Below are positions 45,764 to 57,830 of a stretch of DNA of 64,000 bases, one piece after another. Each line of letters opens with the position of its first letter. Position 1 is the first letter of the stretch. Origin of the DNA: Norana najaformis (taxonomy: Eukaryota > Annelida > Clitellata > Crassiclitellata > Hormogastridae). The position numbers and the translations under genes are program-made. The notes under the pieces are model-generated. The model did not search any database and was not told the origin of the DNA. It worked only from the letters and a program-made list of their open reading frames with translations. The stretch is taken from positions 399,703 through 463,702 of the forward strand of contig OZ029927.1 in NCBI GenBank assembly GCA_964023275.1, given 5' to 3'.

Positions 45764-46165
45764 GGTCTCTTGCACCCCTGCTCATCTTTCTGTGGATAGT
45801 CTTCGGTCTGGTGGTTGGTCTTCGGTCTGTAAGCTGGTAAGCTGGTCTTAGGCATGTGGTTGGTCCTCGACGTGTGCGGCTGATTGTCGGCATGAGCCTG
45901 GTTCTCGGTATGTTGTTGGTGCATGTAGCTGAAAAAATAAACAACTAAATAATACATTGAACAAAGAGCTGAATAAATAAATTTATAGTTACTTGAATAA
46001 TTAAATAAAGGCTTAATTATACCAGGCATTTGATTCGGCCAAACTGTTGCTGCTGTTTTTATTCTGTCTTATCTTGTTTTCCTGCTTTTTCTGTGTCACA
46101 CTTCCCTGCTCATCAGTCTGTGGCTGGTCGTCGATGTGTGGCTGGACCTCGGTCTTGTTTAAGAC
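43985..46165 (-). repeat. Tandem array of exon-like units
   Basis: Seven full units and a partial one, ~270-300 bp apart, read on the minus strand. Each has a T-rich stretch and AG, then CACCAGCCACACGCCGAC-like sequence, an ATGAGCAGG...GAGAG purine-rich middle, GCAGAAGAGGAACAACAGCA-like sequence, CAAATGCCAGATACGAT, and a 5' splice-site match. Donors are GTAAGT in four units (ends at 44,366; 44,645; 45,167; 45,637), GCAAGT at 44,143 and ATAAGT at 45,436. Implied exons: 44,143-44,273; 44,366-44,546; 44,645-44,783; 45,167-45,346; 45,436-45,548; 45,637-45,928; a worn one to 46,164. Lengths are not a constant multiple of three and frames shift between units, so protein coding is not supported. The 45,637 unit holds a (CT)n tract at 45,712-45,762. 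Confidence 0.75.
44840..45115 (+). mobile_element. LINE-B 3' end copy within the array
   Basis: Longest LINE-B copy: ACAGATCCTATCCTGACACC, CCCCAAACATCACCCACC, TTGGATCTTGACCCGGAACC, ACTCAGCGCCTGTGAATAAG, CTTTCGTTGGACGCTGTAGA and the tail GGGATTACGATTACGA. It sits in the spacer between two exon-like units and is followed by an (AT)n run. Confidence 0.88.
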
Positions 46166-46286
46166 TGAATCATTTAAAATAAATAACTGATTGAATAAAT
46201 GAATAGGTGAATAAATAAATAACTGGATAGATAAATAAACTTTTAAATAAATAGCGGTTCGAAGAAGTGAATAACTGAAAAAATAG

Positions 46287-46318
<32 letters not shown>

Positions 46319-46639
46319 TATATATAAATATCATAAAACAACAACATAATACCAACCAACAGAACACAAAAGGAATAGAAGCTAACACAAAGTCATCTAT
46401 TCTCTACTCCAGACTAACAACATTCCTCCTACTAAACGCCGGAAAAATCAGGATAGGAACTGATTGTGATGAAGGGAGGCAGACAGAGACGAAGGTGGCA
46501 GAGACGAATAGAAAGAAACAAAGCGACCGACCTGTGCAGACATCCTTAACCTTAACTTGGCTGAGTTACCAGCTTCGCCATGGACCGCTCTTGTCTTACC
46601 ACAGCTGAACCTTAAATAAGGATCCAAGCCTTTCGGGAA
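46166..46639. other. AT-rich spacer between arrays
   Basis: Contains (TA)n at about 46,288-46,325. No gene seen. Confidence 0.55.
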
Positions 46640-49600
46640 ACCTACACAACGATACAACAGAACTCAGACGCATCAGCAGACAGCCAGACACAGACAAACA
46701 GATACACAGCCAGACAGAAATACACAGATACACAGACAGTCAGAAATAAACAGACAGACAGACAGATACACAGACAGACAGAAACAAACAAATACACAGA
46801 CAGACAGAAATACACAGACAAACAAACAGACGGAAACACACAGACAAACAGCCAAACACACCACACAGCTACAAAGCCAGAAAGAAACACACATACACAC
46901 AGACAGACAGAAACACATAGAAACGCAGCCATAAAGAAACACACAGATACACTGAAACACAGAGATAGACAGACAGACAGAAACACACAAATCCACCGAC
47001 AGACAGAAACACACAGATACACAGCCAGACAGAAACACAGATACACAACCAGACACAAACACACAGACAAATAGACAGACGGAAACATACAGATAGACAG
47101 CAAGAAAGAAACACACAGACACACAGTCAGCCAGACAAAAATAACCAGACAGAGGGACAGAAACACAGAGACAGACACCCAGACAAAAACACACAGATAC
47201 AGAGCCATACAGATACACACAGAAAGATAGACAGACAGAAACACACAGATACATAGCAAGAAAAAATACACTGAGAGACAGACAGACAGAAACACACAGA
47301 TACGAAGCCAAAGAGAATCACACAGATATGCAGCCAAACAGAAACACACAGATCTGCAGCCAAACAGAAACACACAGATCTGCAGCCAAACAGAAACACA
47401 CAGACAAACAGACAGAGAAGGACAAAGACACACAGCAATACTGAAACACACAGATATACAGAGTGACAGAAAAACACACAGATACACAGCCATGCAAAAA
47501 CACACACATAGACAGCAAGATAGAAACATATAGAGACACAGCCAGACAAAAACTCATAGACAGCCAGAAAAGAAACATAGAGAAAGACAGCCAGACAAAA
47601 ACACACAGATGCACAGACAGACAGAAGCACACAGACCCATTGCCAGAGTGAAACACACAGATACTTAGACAGACAGAAACACATAGATACGAAGCCAAAG
47701 AGAATCACACAGATATGCAGCCAAACAGAAACACACAGATCTGCAGCCAAACAGAAACACACAGATAGTCAGCTATAAAGAAACACATAGACAAACAGAC
47801 AGAGAAGGACAAAGACACACAGCAATACTGAAACACACAGATACACAGAGTGACAGAAAAACACACAGATACACAGCCATGCAAAAACACACACATAGAC
47901 AGCAAGACAGAAACATATAGAGACACAGCCAGACAAAAACTCATAGACAGCCAGAAGAGAAACATAGAGAAAGACAGCCAGACAAAAACACACAGATGCA
48001 CAGACAGACAGAAGCACACAGACACATTGCCAGAGTGAAACACACAGATACTTAGACAGACAGAAACACATAGATACATAGCCAGACTGAACCACACAGA
48101 TACACAGACAGACACAAACACACAGATAGAAAGGCAGACAGATACACAGCCATACAGAAAAACACAGAGGCACAGACAGAAGCACACAGATACACAGCCA
48201 GACAGAAACACACAGATACACAGACAGACGGAAACATACACACATACACACAGAGAGACAAAAAGACACAGAAGCACAGTCAGACAGAAACACATAGTTA
48301 CACAGAAAGACAAAAAACACAGGTACACAGTCAGACAGAAACACAGAGATAGAGAGACAGACAGAAACACACAGATGCACAGAAAGACACAAATACAAAA
48401 AGATACACAGCCAGACAAAAAACACAGATACAGAGCCACACAGAAACACACAGAGACAGCCAAATGAACACACATAGATATGCAGACAGAGAGAAACTCA
48501 CAGATACACAGCCACACAGAAACACACCGATACACAGGCAGACAGAATCACACCGACTCAAAGCCATACAGAATAACACAGATACAAAGAGACAGACACA
48601 CACAGATGCACAGAAAGATAAACACACAGATACACAGCTATACAGAAAACACAGACATACAGAAACACACAGATTCACACACAGACAGAAACACACAAGT
48701 ACACAGACAGACAGACACCCAGACAAAAACACAGATACAGAGCCATACAGATACACACAGAAAGATAGACAGACAGAAACACACAGATACACAGCAAGAA
48801 AAAATACACTGAGAGACAGACAGACAGAAACACACAGATACGAAGCCAAAGAGAATCACACAGATATGCAGCCAAACAGAAACACACAGATCTGCAGCCA
48901 AACAGAAACACACAGATCTGCAGCCAAACAGAAACACACAGATAGTCAGCTATAAAGAAACACATAGACAAACAGACAGAGAAGGACAAAGACACACAGC
49001 AATACTGAAACACACAGATACACAGAGTGACAGAAAAACACACAGATACACAGCCATGCAAAAACACACACATAGACAGCAAGACAGAAACATATAGAGA
49101 CACAGCCAGACAAAAACTCATAGACAGCCAGAAGAGAAACATAGAGAAAGACAGCCAGACAAAAACACACAGATGCACAGACAGACAGAAGCACACAGAC
49201 ACATTGCCAGAGTGAAACACACAGATACTTAGACAGACAGAAACACATAGATACATAGCCAGACTGAACCACACAGATACACAGACAGACACAAACACAC
49301 AGATAGAAAGGCAGACAGATACACAGCAAGAAAAAATACACTGAGAGACAGACAGACAGACAGAAAGACACACAGACAGACAGAAACACACAGATACTTA
49401 GACAGACACACAGAGATAGACAGACAGACAGAAACACACGTATGGACAGAGAGAAAGAAACACACAAACATAGAGATACAGAAACCCACACAGACAGACA
49501 GAAACAGGCATACAGACACAGATACACAGGCAGACGGAACACAGTTATACACAGCCATACAGAAACAGATAAACAACCAGTCAAAAACACAAAGATACAC

Positions 49601-51925
49601 TGCCAGAGGGAAACACACAGATAGGCAGACGGACTGAAACACACAGATACACAGATAGACAGAATCACAGACAGAAACACACAGATACTTTGACAGACAG
49701 AAGCACACAGATACACAGCCAGACAGAAACACACAGATACACAGACAGACGGAAAAACATACACACATACACACAGAGAGACAAAAAGACACAGAAGCAC
49801 AGTCAGACAGAAACACATAGTTACACAGAAAGACAAAAAAAACACAGGTACACAGTCAGACAGAAACACAGAGATAGAGAGACAGACAGAAACACACAGA
49901 TGCACAGAAAGACACAAATACAAAAAGATACACAGCCAGACAAAAAACACAGATACAGAGCCACACAGAAACACACAGAGACAGCCAAATGAACACACAC
50001 AGATACGCAGACAGAGAGAAACTCACAGATACACAGCCACACAGAAACACACCGATACACAGGCAGACAGAATCACACCGACTCAAAGCCATACAGAATA
50101 ACACAGATACAAAGAGACAGAAACACACAGATGCACAGAAAGATAAACACACAGATACACAGCTATACAGAAAACATAGACATACAGAAGCACACAGATG
50201 CACACACAGACAGAAACACACAAGTACACAGACAGACAGCAACCCACAGAAACACAGCCACACACAGAAACAGCCATGCAGAAACACACATACACAGACA
50301 GACAGAAACACACAGATACACAGTTATACAGAAACACACCGAAAAACAGACAGACAAAAATACACTGATAGACAGGAAGACAGAAACAGAGATACACAGA
50401 CAGTCATAAGCACACAGATTCACAGTTATACCGATACACAGATACACAGACAGACGGAAACACACAGATGCAGAGACAGACAGAAATACACACTAAGATA
50501 CACAGCCAGACAGAAAAACAGAGATACACAGCCATACAGAAAACACACAGGCACACAGCCAGAGAAAAACACACAGAGAGGCAGCCAAACAGACACACAT
50601 AGATACATAGGCAGACAGAGAGTAACGCACAGTTACACAGACATATACACACACAGTCGCACAGCCATACAGAAAACACAGATACACAGATATGCAGAAA
50701 GACACAGATGCACAGCCACACAGTAACACACAGACACACAGCCATGCAGAAACACACACATACACAGACAGACAGAAACACAGATACACAGACAGTCAGA
50801 ATCACACAAACACAGACAGACAGAAACACACAGACAGAAAAACAGACAGAAACAAAAACACAGATACACAGCCATTCAGAAACACACAGATAGACAGCTA
50901 CACAGCCAAAAACACACAGATAGACAGCTACACAGAAACACACAGGTACTTACACTGACAACAAAGACATACAGGAACACACAGATACAAAGACAGACAG
51001 GAACACACAGATACACAGACAGACAGAAAACACATAGATACACAGACAGACAGAAAAACACTGGTACACAGACAGACGGAAACACAGACACGGAAACACA
51101 GACAGACAAAAACACACATATGGACAGAGAGAAAGAAACACACAGATTGACAACTAACCAGAAGCACACAGATACACAACCAGACAGAGATTCAGAGATA
51201 GACAGCGATACAGAAACCCACATACAGGCAGCCAGAGAAAAATACATGGAGGAACAACCAAAGACACCCACAATCACACAGACAGACAGAAACACACGGA
51301 CACACAATCATTCAGAAACACACAGGTATACAGGCATACAGACACAGATACACAGGCAGACGGAAACATACAGACAGACAGACAGAAACATAGAGATACA
51401 CAGACAGACAGAAACACACAGTTACACAGACAGACGGAAACACACAGATACACAGAGCAAGACAGAAACACACAGAAACACAGCCACACAGAAACACACA
51501 GACACACATCCAGAGGAAAACACACATAGAGACAGCCAAACAATCACACACAGATACAGAGAGAGGCAGAAACACACAGACACTCTGCCAGAGAAAAACA
51601 ACAGAGTGACAAACAGAGTGACAGCCAAACAGACACACAGAGATACACAGACAGACACAAACACACAGATACACAGACAAACAGGAACACAGATACACAG
51701 ACGGACAGAAGCACACAGATCCACAGCCAGACAGAAACATACAGATATACAGCCATGCACAAACACACAGATACACAGACAGGAGAAACACATAAACAGA
51801 CAGCCAGACAGACAAACATAGATAGACAGCCAGACAGAAACACACAGATACACATCCAGCCGGAAACATATAGATAGACAACCAGAAGGACATACATAGA
51901 TACACTGCCAGGCAGACAAGCACAA
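46640..51925. repeat. 5.3-kb CA/GA minisatellite, ~26-bp unit, with segmental duplications
   Basis: Array of ACAGATACACAGCCAGACAG + AAACAC-like units (about 26 bp; variable). Because the plus strand is almost free of T, stops are rare on both strands and produce frames up to 350 codons; the Cys/Val/Leu-rich (minus) and Thr/His/Gln-rich (plus) products are artefacts. Larger blocks recur nearly verbatim: a block of about 190 bp starts at 47,463, 47,850 and 49,027 (offsets 387 and 1,177), and another at 48,464 and 49,989 (offset 1,525). The whole interval is one simple-repeat domain with no gene. Confidence 0.95.
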
Positions 51926-52500
51926 TTATGGAAAAATATGCAGTGAAAATGTATTCTGAAAAGATGGCTGGTTAAATGGAAGCAAAGGATCTCCGTGTAA
52001 CAACCTTTAGCTGGAAGAACTCAACCGAAATTCCTGCATTTTCACATTGGAACTGATAAGCAGATAACAGTTTAATTTAAATTTAATAATTTACTGATAG
52101 AACTAGAGTTTTAATTTCAAAATGATAAACTTCTAAAGAAAACAAATAATAACACACAGAAATGAGTCACAAAGAAATTCATCTAAATTTCACCAAAATC
52201 CATAAAACTACTTTGACGCTTCAATACCTCATGTAGAAGGATTTCCTGGAGTTGCGTTCAAACAGCGGCTGTTCTGTTTCACTCATAAGTTCTCGTTTCT
52301 TGTTCATTCCCAACTCACCAGGCAAAACAAGACTCATCTACGAATGAAGCCAAGCAAGTACTAAGAGATCTTAACAATCATCCGATATATGCTCATCCAA
52401 TCCTAGAAGCTAATTTATTAAAAATCAAAATGATCTAACTCTTAATGTGTACCCTCAAACTTCATACAAATCTCTACTATTAACTGGCCTTAATCGAACC
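51926..52500. other. Intergenic, nothing recognised
   Basis: AT-rich single-copy-looking sequence after the minisatellite. Confidence 0.5.
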
Positions 52501-52699
52501 TCTATGGGACGCGGTGGTGTAGTGGTATGTTCGGTGACTCATAACCGGAGGGTCGCGGGTTCGAATCTGCCTTAAGCCACAAGTTGGTCGCCCGCAATTG
52601 TCTGTGAGGAAGGCAACGGGAAACTACCTCACTCATCTCATCCCTCGGTGGCATGAGCCAATGGACCTGCCTTCGGGCAGAAAACTCATCATCATCATC
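52501..52699 (+). mobile_element. SINE-2 copy (tRNA-derived)
   Basis: Head GGGACGCGGTGGTGTAGTGG and GGTCGCGGGTTCGAATCTGC (A and B boxes), core TTGTCTGTGAGGAAGGCAAC, GGACCTGCCTTCGGGCAGAA, (CAT)n tail. Flanked by AATCGAACC (52,492-52,500) and AATCGTACC (52,700-52,708), a target-site duplication with one mismatch. Better preserved than the copy at 25,420. Confidence 0.92.
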
Positions 52700-52805
52700 A
52701 ATCGTACCCTAACCCTTAGCCTAACATGAGTACATACTGACACCAACTTAGTCCTCTGACAGTCTCCTCCCCTTAACCCTTCATACATGAATATTTTATT
52801 TCAAA

Positions 52806-53320
52806 GTGATTTTGGAGATCAGGAGCGTTGAGAAAAGACGCAAAAATACAGTTGTACTCAACATTGGTGTTGCCTGTGGTGCTATATGCGAGTGAGACTT
52901 GGAAGACAACGGTGAAGACAACAAAACAACTGAATGTCTTTCATAGGAGGTGCCTACGATCCATACTGGGCATCTCATGGAGGGACCACGTCAGAAATGA
53001 GGAAGTGCTGAGAATGGCGGGATCGCAGGATCTTGAGCATATCATCGCGGGAAGAAGAGGAAGACTGGCCGGACACATTCTTAGACTATCGAAGGAGAGA
53101 ATTGCAAGGACGGCGATGGATTGGGTACCGGAGGGTGGAAGACGCAAAAGGGGACGGCCGAGAAACACTTGGAGGCGAACTTTCAGAGGAGATCTGGAGC
53201 GGATGGGATTGGACTGGGACGAGGCGATGGTGATGGCTGGTGAACGCGTGGAATGGCGAAGGCTTGTCGACCAATGCTCCGATCGGAACAGGAGGACCTA
53301 AGTCTAAGTCTAAGTCTAAG
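52806..53320 (+). mobile_element. Non-LTR retrotransposon RT C-terminus
   Basis: A clean plus-strand frame of about 160 codons, continuous from FWRSGALRKDAKIQLYSTLV through VLYASETWKTT, HRRCLRSILGISWRDHVRNE, GRRGRLAGHILRLSKERIAR and KRGRPRNTWRRTFRGDLERM to a TAA at 53,299-53,301. The family landmarks are LYxSETW, the CLRxILxIxWxDxxxNEE block and GRPRxTWRR. A (TCTAAG)n tail follows to 53,320. 5'-truncated, with no polymerase core. A different family from LINE-A and LINE-B. The intact frame suggests recent insertion. Confidence 0.92.
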
Positions 53321-54639
53321 ATTTTAACATGTCATACAACTGTGGTTCAAAAGCAAAAGATCCTTTTTAATTTCTTTAAATATTGAAAAATAAAAATATT
53401 GGAGCAAAAACAGGTTTTGACCTTATAAAAAAGACGCAATGCGTTACATGTAGATCCAATCCATTCAGCTGTGTTGCTGTTAATTGAATGTCAGGTACTT
53501 TGAATTCAGACTACATACACTGACTAAACGACAGACTGTTTCTGACAAAAACAGACAAGGCCTAGTTGTGCATCATATGAACCTGACGAACCTCGGCTGG
53601 GTCTAGACTGAATCAGATGACCTAAACTCACGTTTAGACGCCAAAATCTGATTTCAAAGTGTATAAGTTTCCATGTATGAACTGTTTTGATGAATGAGGT
53701 CAATAACTTGCTACTCACTGCTTCATTGTGTGTCTTCTTCGGGTTACAAGATAAATGTTGGCATTTTGAAATTCGTCGTCTTTTTCCAACATGCTTATGA
53801 CTTCGGCAAATGTAAGCTTTATATCTAAATAAAATTGAAAATACAACCCATTCACTGCTTGTATAAAACGAATTAATTTGACTAGTAAGAGCGTAACCAG
53901 TTAATCAGAATCAATTTTAGGTCTAAACAAAAGTTGAATAATATTTTTCTAATATTTAGCAAAAAAAGCGCTATTATTCATGTTCACTGCATACAACCTT
54001 ATTATTTTGTGCTTCTTTAAGAACATATAATTATGCGTTAATTAATGCTGAAACACCGTTATAGTCGTATGAATTTAATTCTCTGAAAGAAAGCTTATGG
54101 ACCCAAATGCCTTTAGGTAACGGCTGTTATTAGTCCAGCCTGTGAAGTACACGTACAGTCATGAAATTATTATTTAAAGGACAGTCATGAATTCATAGAG
54201 CCCGCAAAAGTAAACAACTTCTATGTCTTCTGGATCCGCTGTACTAGTAATAAAAAGCAATAAAAACAATACAAACCAAATTTTAACCAACTTGGTAATA
54301 ATATTTTATTTACTTTTTGAAAGAGGCATTCCGAAAACTCTATTTCAACAACTTGTAAAACAAAAGCCTTTCATAACTTTAAAGAATCCGCCCAGGAAAT
54401 CAACTTCCGGCTTAATGGACTAAATCAGTTATCGAAGGGGTGTACAAGATAAAGAACTTTAAACTATATGGTGTGACATGTTTGAAATGTAAGTAAGTAA
54501 GCATAGCAATTAGGAACAACACTGGAATTTATGCCAATTAAGGAAGAGACGGTGTCGTGGAACTTTGTACAATGTCGTCGGTTGGTTAGAAAGGAAAGAA
54601 TCCAATTGTAAATGTAATCAGGAATAGCAAGATTGGCAA
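53321..54639. other. AT-rich intergenic DNA
   Basis: No supported gene; frames at 53,524-53,718 (minus) and 54,223-54,423 (plus) have no recognisable domain. Confidence 0.5.
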
Positions 54640-54950
54640 GTTTATCAGCGAGATAGACAGGTCTTATACACCAAAGACCACTATGTTTTAAAGGGTTCTT
54701 GGAGTAAGGCTCGACTCTAAACTAACATTCAACCAGCACGTTCACCGATATCTGCAAGGCATCCTTTTCCCACATAAAACAAATGAGTCATGTTTGATCA
54801 TGATTGCCACCGGAGATTTTGAAGACGGTCGCTGGTAGTGGAGTCAGAGCTAAACTGGGCTACAGTTGTTCGCCGCGGCGCTACAAAATCTAACATCACC
54901 AAACTTCAACGCAGGAACCCGAAGGTTGCGTCACTTCTGTACGGGCAATT
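54640..54950 (+). pseudogene. CR1/L2-like LINE reverse-transcriptase remnant
   Basis: Read across stops on the plus strand: VLGVRLDSKLTFNQHVHRYL near 54,700 (family: FLGVxLDxxLTFxxHV), PPEILKTV-like near 54,815, then RRGATKSNITKLQRRN near 54,880 (family: LxGxxKSxIxKLQRVQN). The order is right for the C-terminal half of a CR1/L2 RT. The SRLDYCNS landmark is degraded. It ends where the 57-bp satellite begins. Confidence 0.65.
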
Positions 54951-55065
54951 ATGATATATATTAATGACTACTGTAAAACTTCGGCTATGTAACTTTTAAA
55001 ACGGTATCTAAGATGTATTAAGGAAGACAATAAAACTTTAGCAAAGACCCTCATAAAAAGGTATG

Positions 55066-55174
<109 letters not shown>

Positions 55175-56115
55175 GTAATATATATATATTAAATACAACT
55201 GTAGAACTTGAGCAATGCAACCTACAGAAAGGTGCCAACTTGCATTAAGGAAGACAATAAAGGTTCGGAAATGCAACTTATTAAAAGGTGTTTAACATGG
55301 ATTAAGCAAGGCAATAAAACTTCGGCAATGCAACTTATAATAAGGTGTCTAAGATGCATAATTTAGACAATAAAACTGTAGCACAGACCCTTATAAAAAG
55401 GTTTTTAATATTCATTAAGGAAGACAATAAAACTTCAGTAATGCAACTTATAAAAAGGTGTCCAACATAGATTAAGGGAGGCCATAAAACGTCGGCAATG
55501 CAGGCTATAAAAAGATGTCTAATATGCATTCAGGAATGTAATAAAACTTTAACAAAGATCATTATAAAAAGCTGTGCTAGATGTATTAAAGAAGACAATA
55601 AAACTTTAGCAAAGACCCTCATAAAAAGGTATGTAATATGTACATATTAAATACAACTGTAAAACTTGAGCAATGCAACCTACAGAAAGGCGCCAACTTG
55701 CATTAAGGAAGACAATAAAGGTTCGGAAATGCAATTTATTAAAAGGTGTTTAACATGGATTAAGCAAGGCTATAAAACTTCGGCTATGCAACCTATAATA
55801 AGGTGTCTAAGGTGCATAAGGTAGACAATAAAACTTTAGCACAGACCCTTATAAAAAGGTGTCTAATATTCATTAAGAAAGACAATAAAACTTTAGTAAT
55901 GCAACTTATAAAAAGGTGTCCAACATAGATTAAGGAAGGCCTTAAAATGTCGGCAATGCAGGCTATAAAAAGGTGTCTAGCATGCATTCAGGAAGGCAAT
56001 AAAACTTTAACAAAGATCATTATAAAAAGCTGTGCAAGATGCATTAAGAAGACAATAGAACTTTACGAAAGACCAAAATAAAAGATTTCTAATATATATC
56101 AAAGACAACAGTAAA

Positions 56116-56229
56116 TAGTAGTTCCTCAGTTTAACGACAACTTGTGGCATCAAAGGCCATTGCCGTCGCCCTCCGCCTTTCTCCAGGCTTGGGACTGACA
56201 CTACCCCAAACAAGGTAGTGGCGGAGTTA
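56116..56229 (-). mobile_element. SINE-4 copy (114 bp)
   Basis: A short element of about 115 bp, absent from neighbouring satellite units. Oriented with its TAG/CTA-rich end as 3', it reads on the minus strand from the hairpin region (CACTACC...GGTAGTG) through CAGTCCCAAGCCTGGAG to GTCGTTAAACTGAGGAACTA. Flanking direct repeats ACAACAGTAAA (56,105-56,115) and ACAACTGTAAA (56,230-56,240) match 10 of 11. Confidence 0.82.
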
Positions 56230-56568
56230 ACAACTGTAAAACTTTGCCATAGACCCTTATAAAAGGTGTCTACGATGCATTAAGGAAGACAATAAAAGTG
56301 CATTGCCAAAGTTTTATTGACTTTCTTAAACTTTGGAAATAATAATAACAACATGTTAGACACCTTTTAATAAAGGTATTGTCAGAGGTTTTACTGTTAC
56401 CATTAGCCCATGTTAGACACCTTTTCATAAGGGTCTTGTCCAGACTTTTGCCGTTTCCTTTAGTGCACGTTAGACACTTTTTTATAAGGTCTCGAGCAAA
56501 ATTTTCCAGTATGCCTTAGTGCTGTTAGACAACCTTTTATAATGGTATTGTCAGAAGTTTTACTACTA

Positions 56569-56680
56569 GTGGTTCCAATGTTTAACGACAGCTTATGGCA
56601 TCAAAGGCCGTTGCCGTCGCCCTCCTTCTTTATCCAGGCTTGGGACTGGCACAAACCCTAAACAAGGCAGTGGCGTAGTT
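56569..56680 (-). mobile_element. SINE-4 copy (112 bp)
   Basis: Same family and orientation as 56,116-56,229. Flanked by a perfect 13-bp duplication AGTTTTACTACTA at 56,556-56,568 and 56,681-56,693. Its hairpin arm is degraded on one side (GGTTTGTG). Confidence 0.88.
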
Positions 56681-57589
56681 AGTTTTACTACTACTAGCCA
56701 GCCCATCTTAGACACCTTTTTATAAGGGTCTTGTCTAGACTTTTGTAGTTTCCCTCAGAACATGTTAGACACCCTTTTATAATAGTATTGTCAGAAGTTT
56801 TACTACTATTACTATCCAGCCCATCTTTAGACACCTTTTTATAAAGGTTTTGTCCGGACTTTTCCAGCTTATCTTGGTGAAAGTTTGACGCCCTTTTATA
56901 ATGGTAATGTCAGAAATTTTACTGTTACTCATAGGCCATGTGAGACACCTTTTTTATAAGGGTCTTGTGCAGACTTTTCCAGTTTCCATTAGTGCAAGTG
57001 AGACACCCTTTAATATTGGTATTGTCAGAAGATTTACTGTTACCCTTAGCCAATGTTAGATACCTTTTTATAAGGGTCTTGCCCAGACTTTTCAAGTTTC
57101 CATTAGTGCGTGTTGGACACATTTTTATAAGGCTCTTGTCCAGACTTTTGAAGCTTATCTTATTGCATGTAAGACACCCTTTTATAACGATAATTTCAGA
57201 AGTTTTACTGTTACCCTTAGGCCATATTAGACAACTTTTTATAAGGGTCTTGTCCAGACTTTTGTAGTTTCCTTAGAGCATGTTAGGCACCCTTTTATAA
57301 TGGCATTGTCAGAAGGGTCCATGGTGAAGTTTTGTTGTCTTCCTTAATGCATCTTACACAATTTTTTATAAGAATCTTTGTTAATTTTTTTTTGTATTCC
57401 TTAGTGCATGTTAGACATCTTTTTATAAGTTTCATTGCCAAAGTTTTATTCTCTTCCTTAATGCATGTTGGACACCTTTTTATAAGGGTCTACGCTAAAG
57501 TTTTATTGTCTTCCTCAATACATCATAGACACCTTTTTATAAGTTACGATGCTAAAGTTTTACAGTCGTCGTTCACGTGTATTTGACAA

Positions 57590-57712
57590 AACTTCGCCAC
57601 TACCTTGTTTGGGGTAGTGCCAGTCCCTGGATAAAGGAGGAGGGCAACGCCAACGGCCTTTGATACCATAAGAAGTCGTTAAACTGAGGAGCTACTACTA
57701 CTACTGCTACTA
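57590..57712 (+). mobile_element. SINE-4 copy (123 bp)
   Basis: Opposite orientation to the two copies on its left: CACTACCTTGTTTGGGGTAG hairpin start, CAGTCCCTGGATAAAGGAGG, GTCGTTAAACTGAGGAGCTA and a (CTA)n tail. Flanked by a perfect 10-bp duplication TATTTGACAA at 57,580-57,589 and 57,713-57,722. Confidence 0.88.
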
Positions 57713-57830
57713 TATTTGACAACTTTTTATAAGTGTCTATTGTGAAGTTTTATTGTTTTCTTTATTGCATATTAGGCAACTTTTTATAATTGGCATGTAA
57801 GAAGTTTTTAGTTCCATATTTAAAAAAAAT

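Noticed and set aside
46642-47529. Long Cys/Val-rich minus-strand frames (up to 350 codons over 46.6-51.9 kb)
   Set aside because: They lie wholly in the CA/GA minisatellite, overlap in several frames and both strands, and show only the repeat period; no start context, signal or domain.
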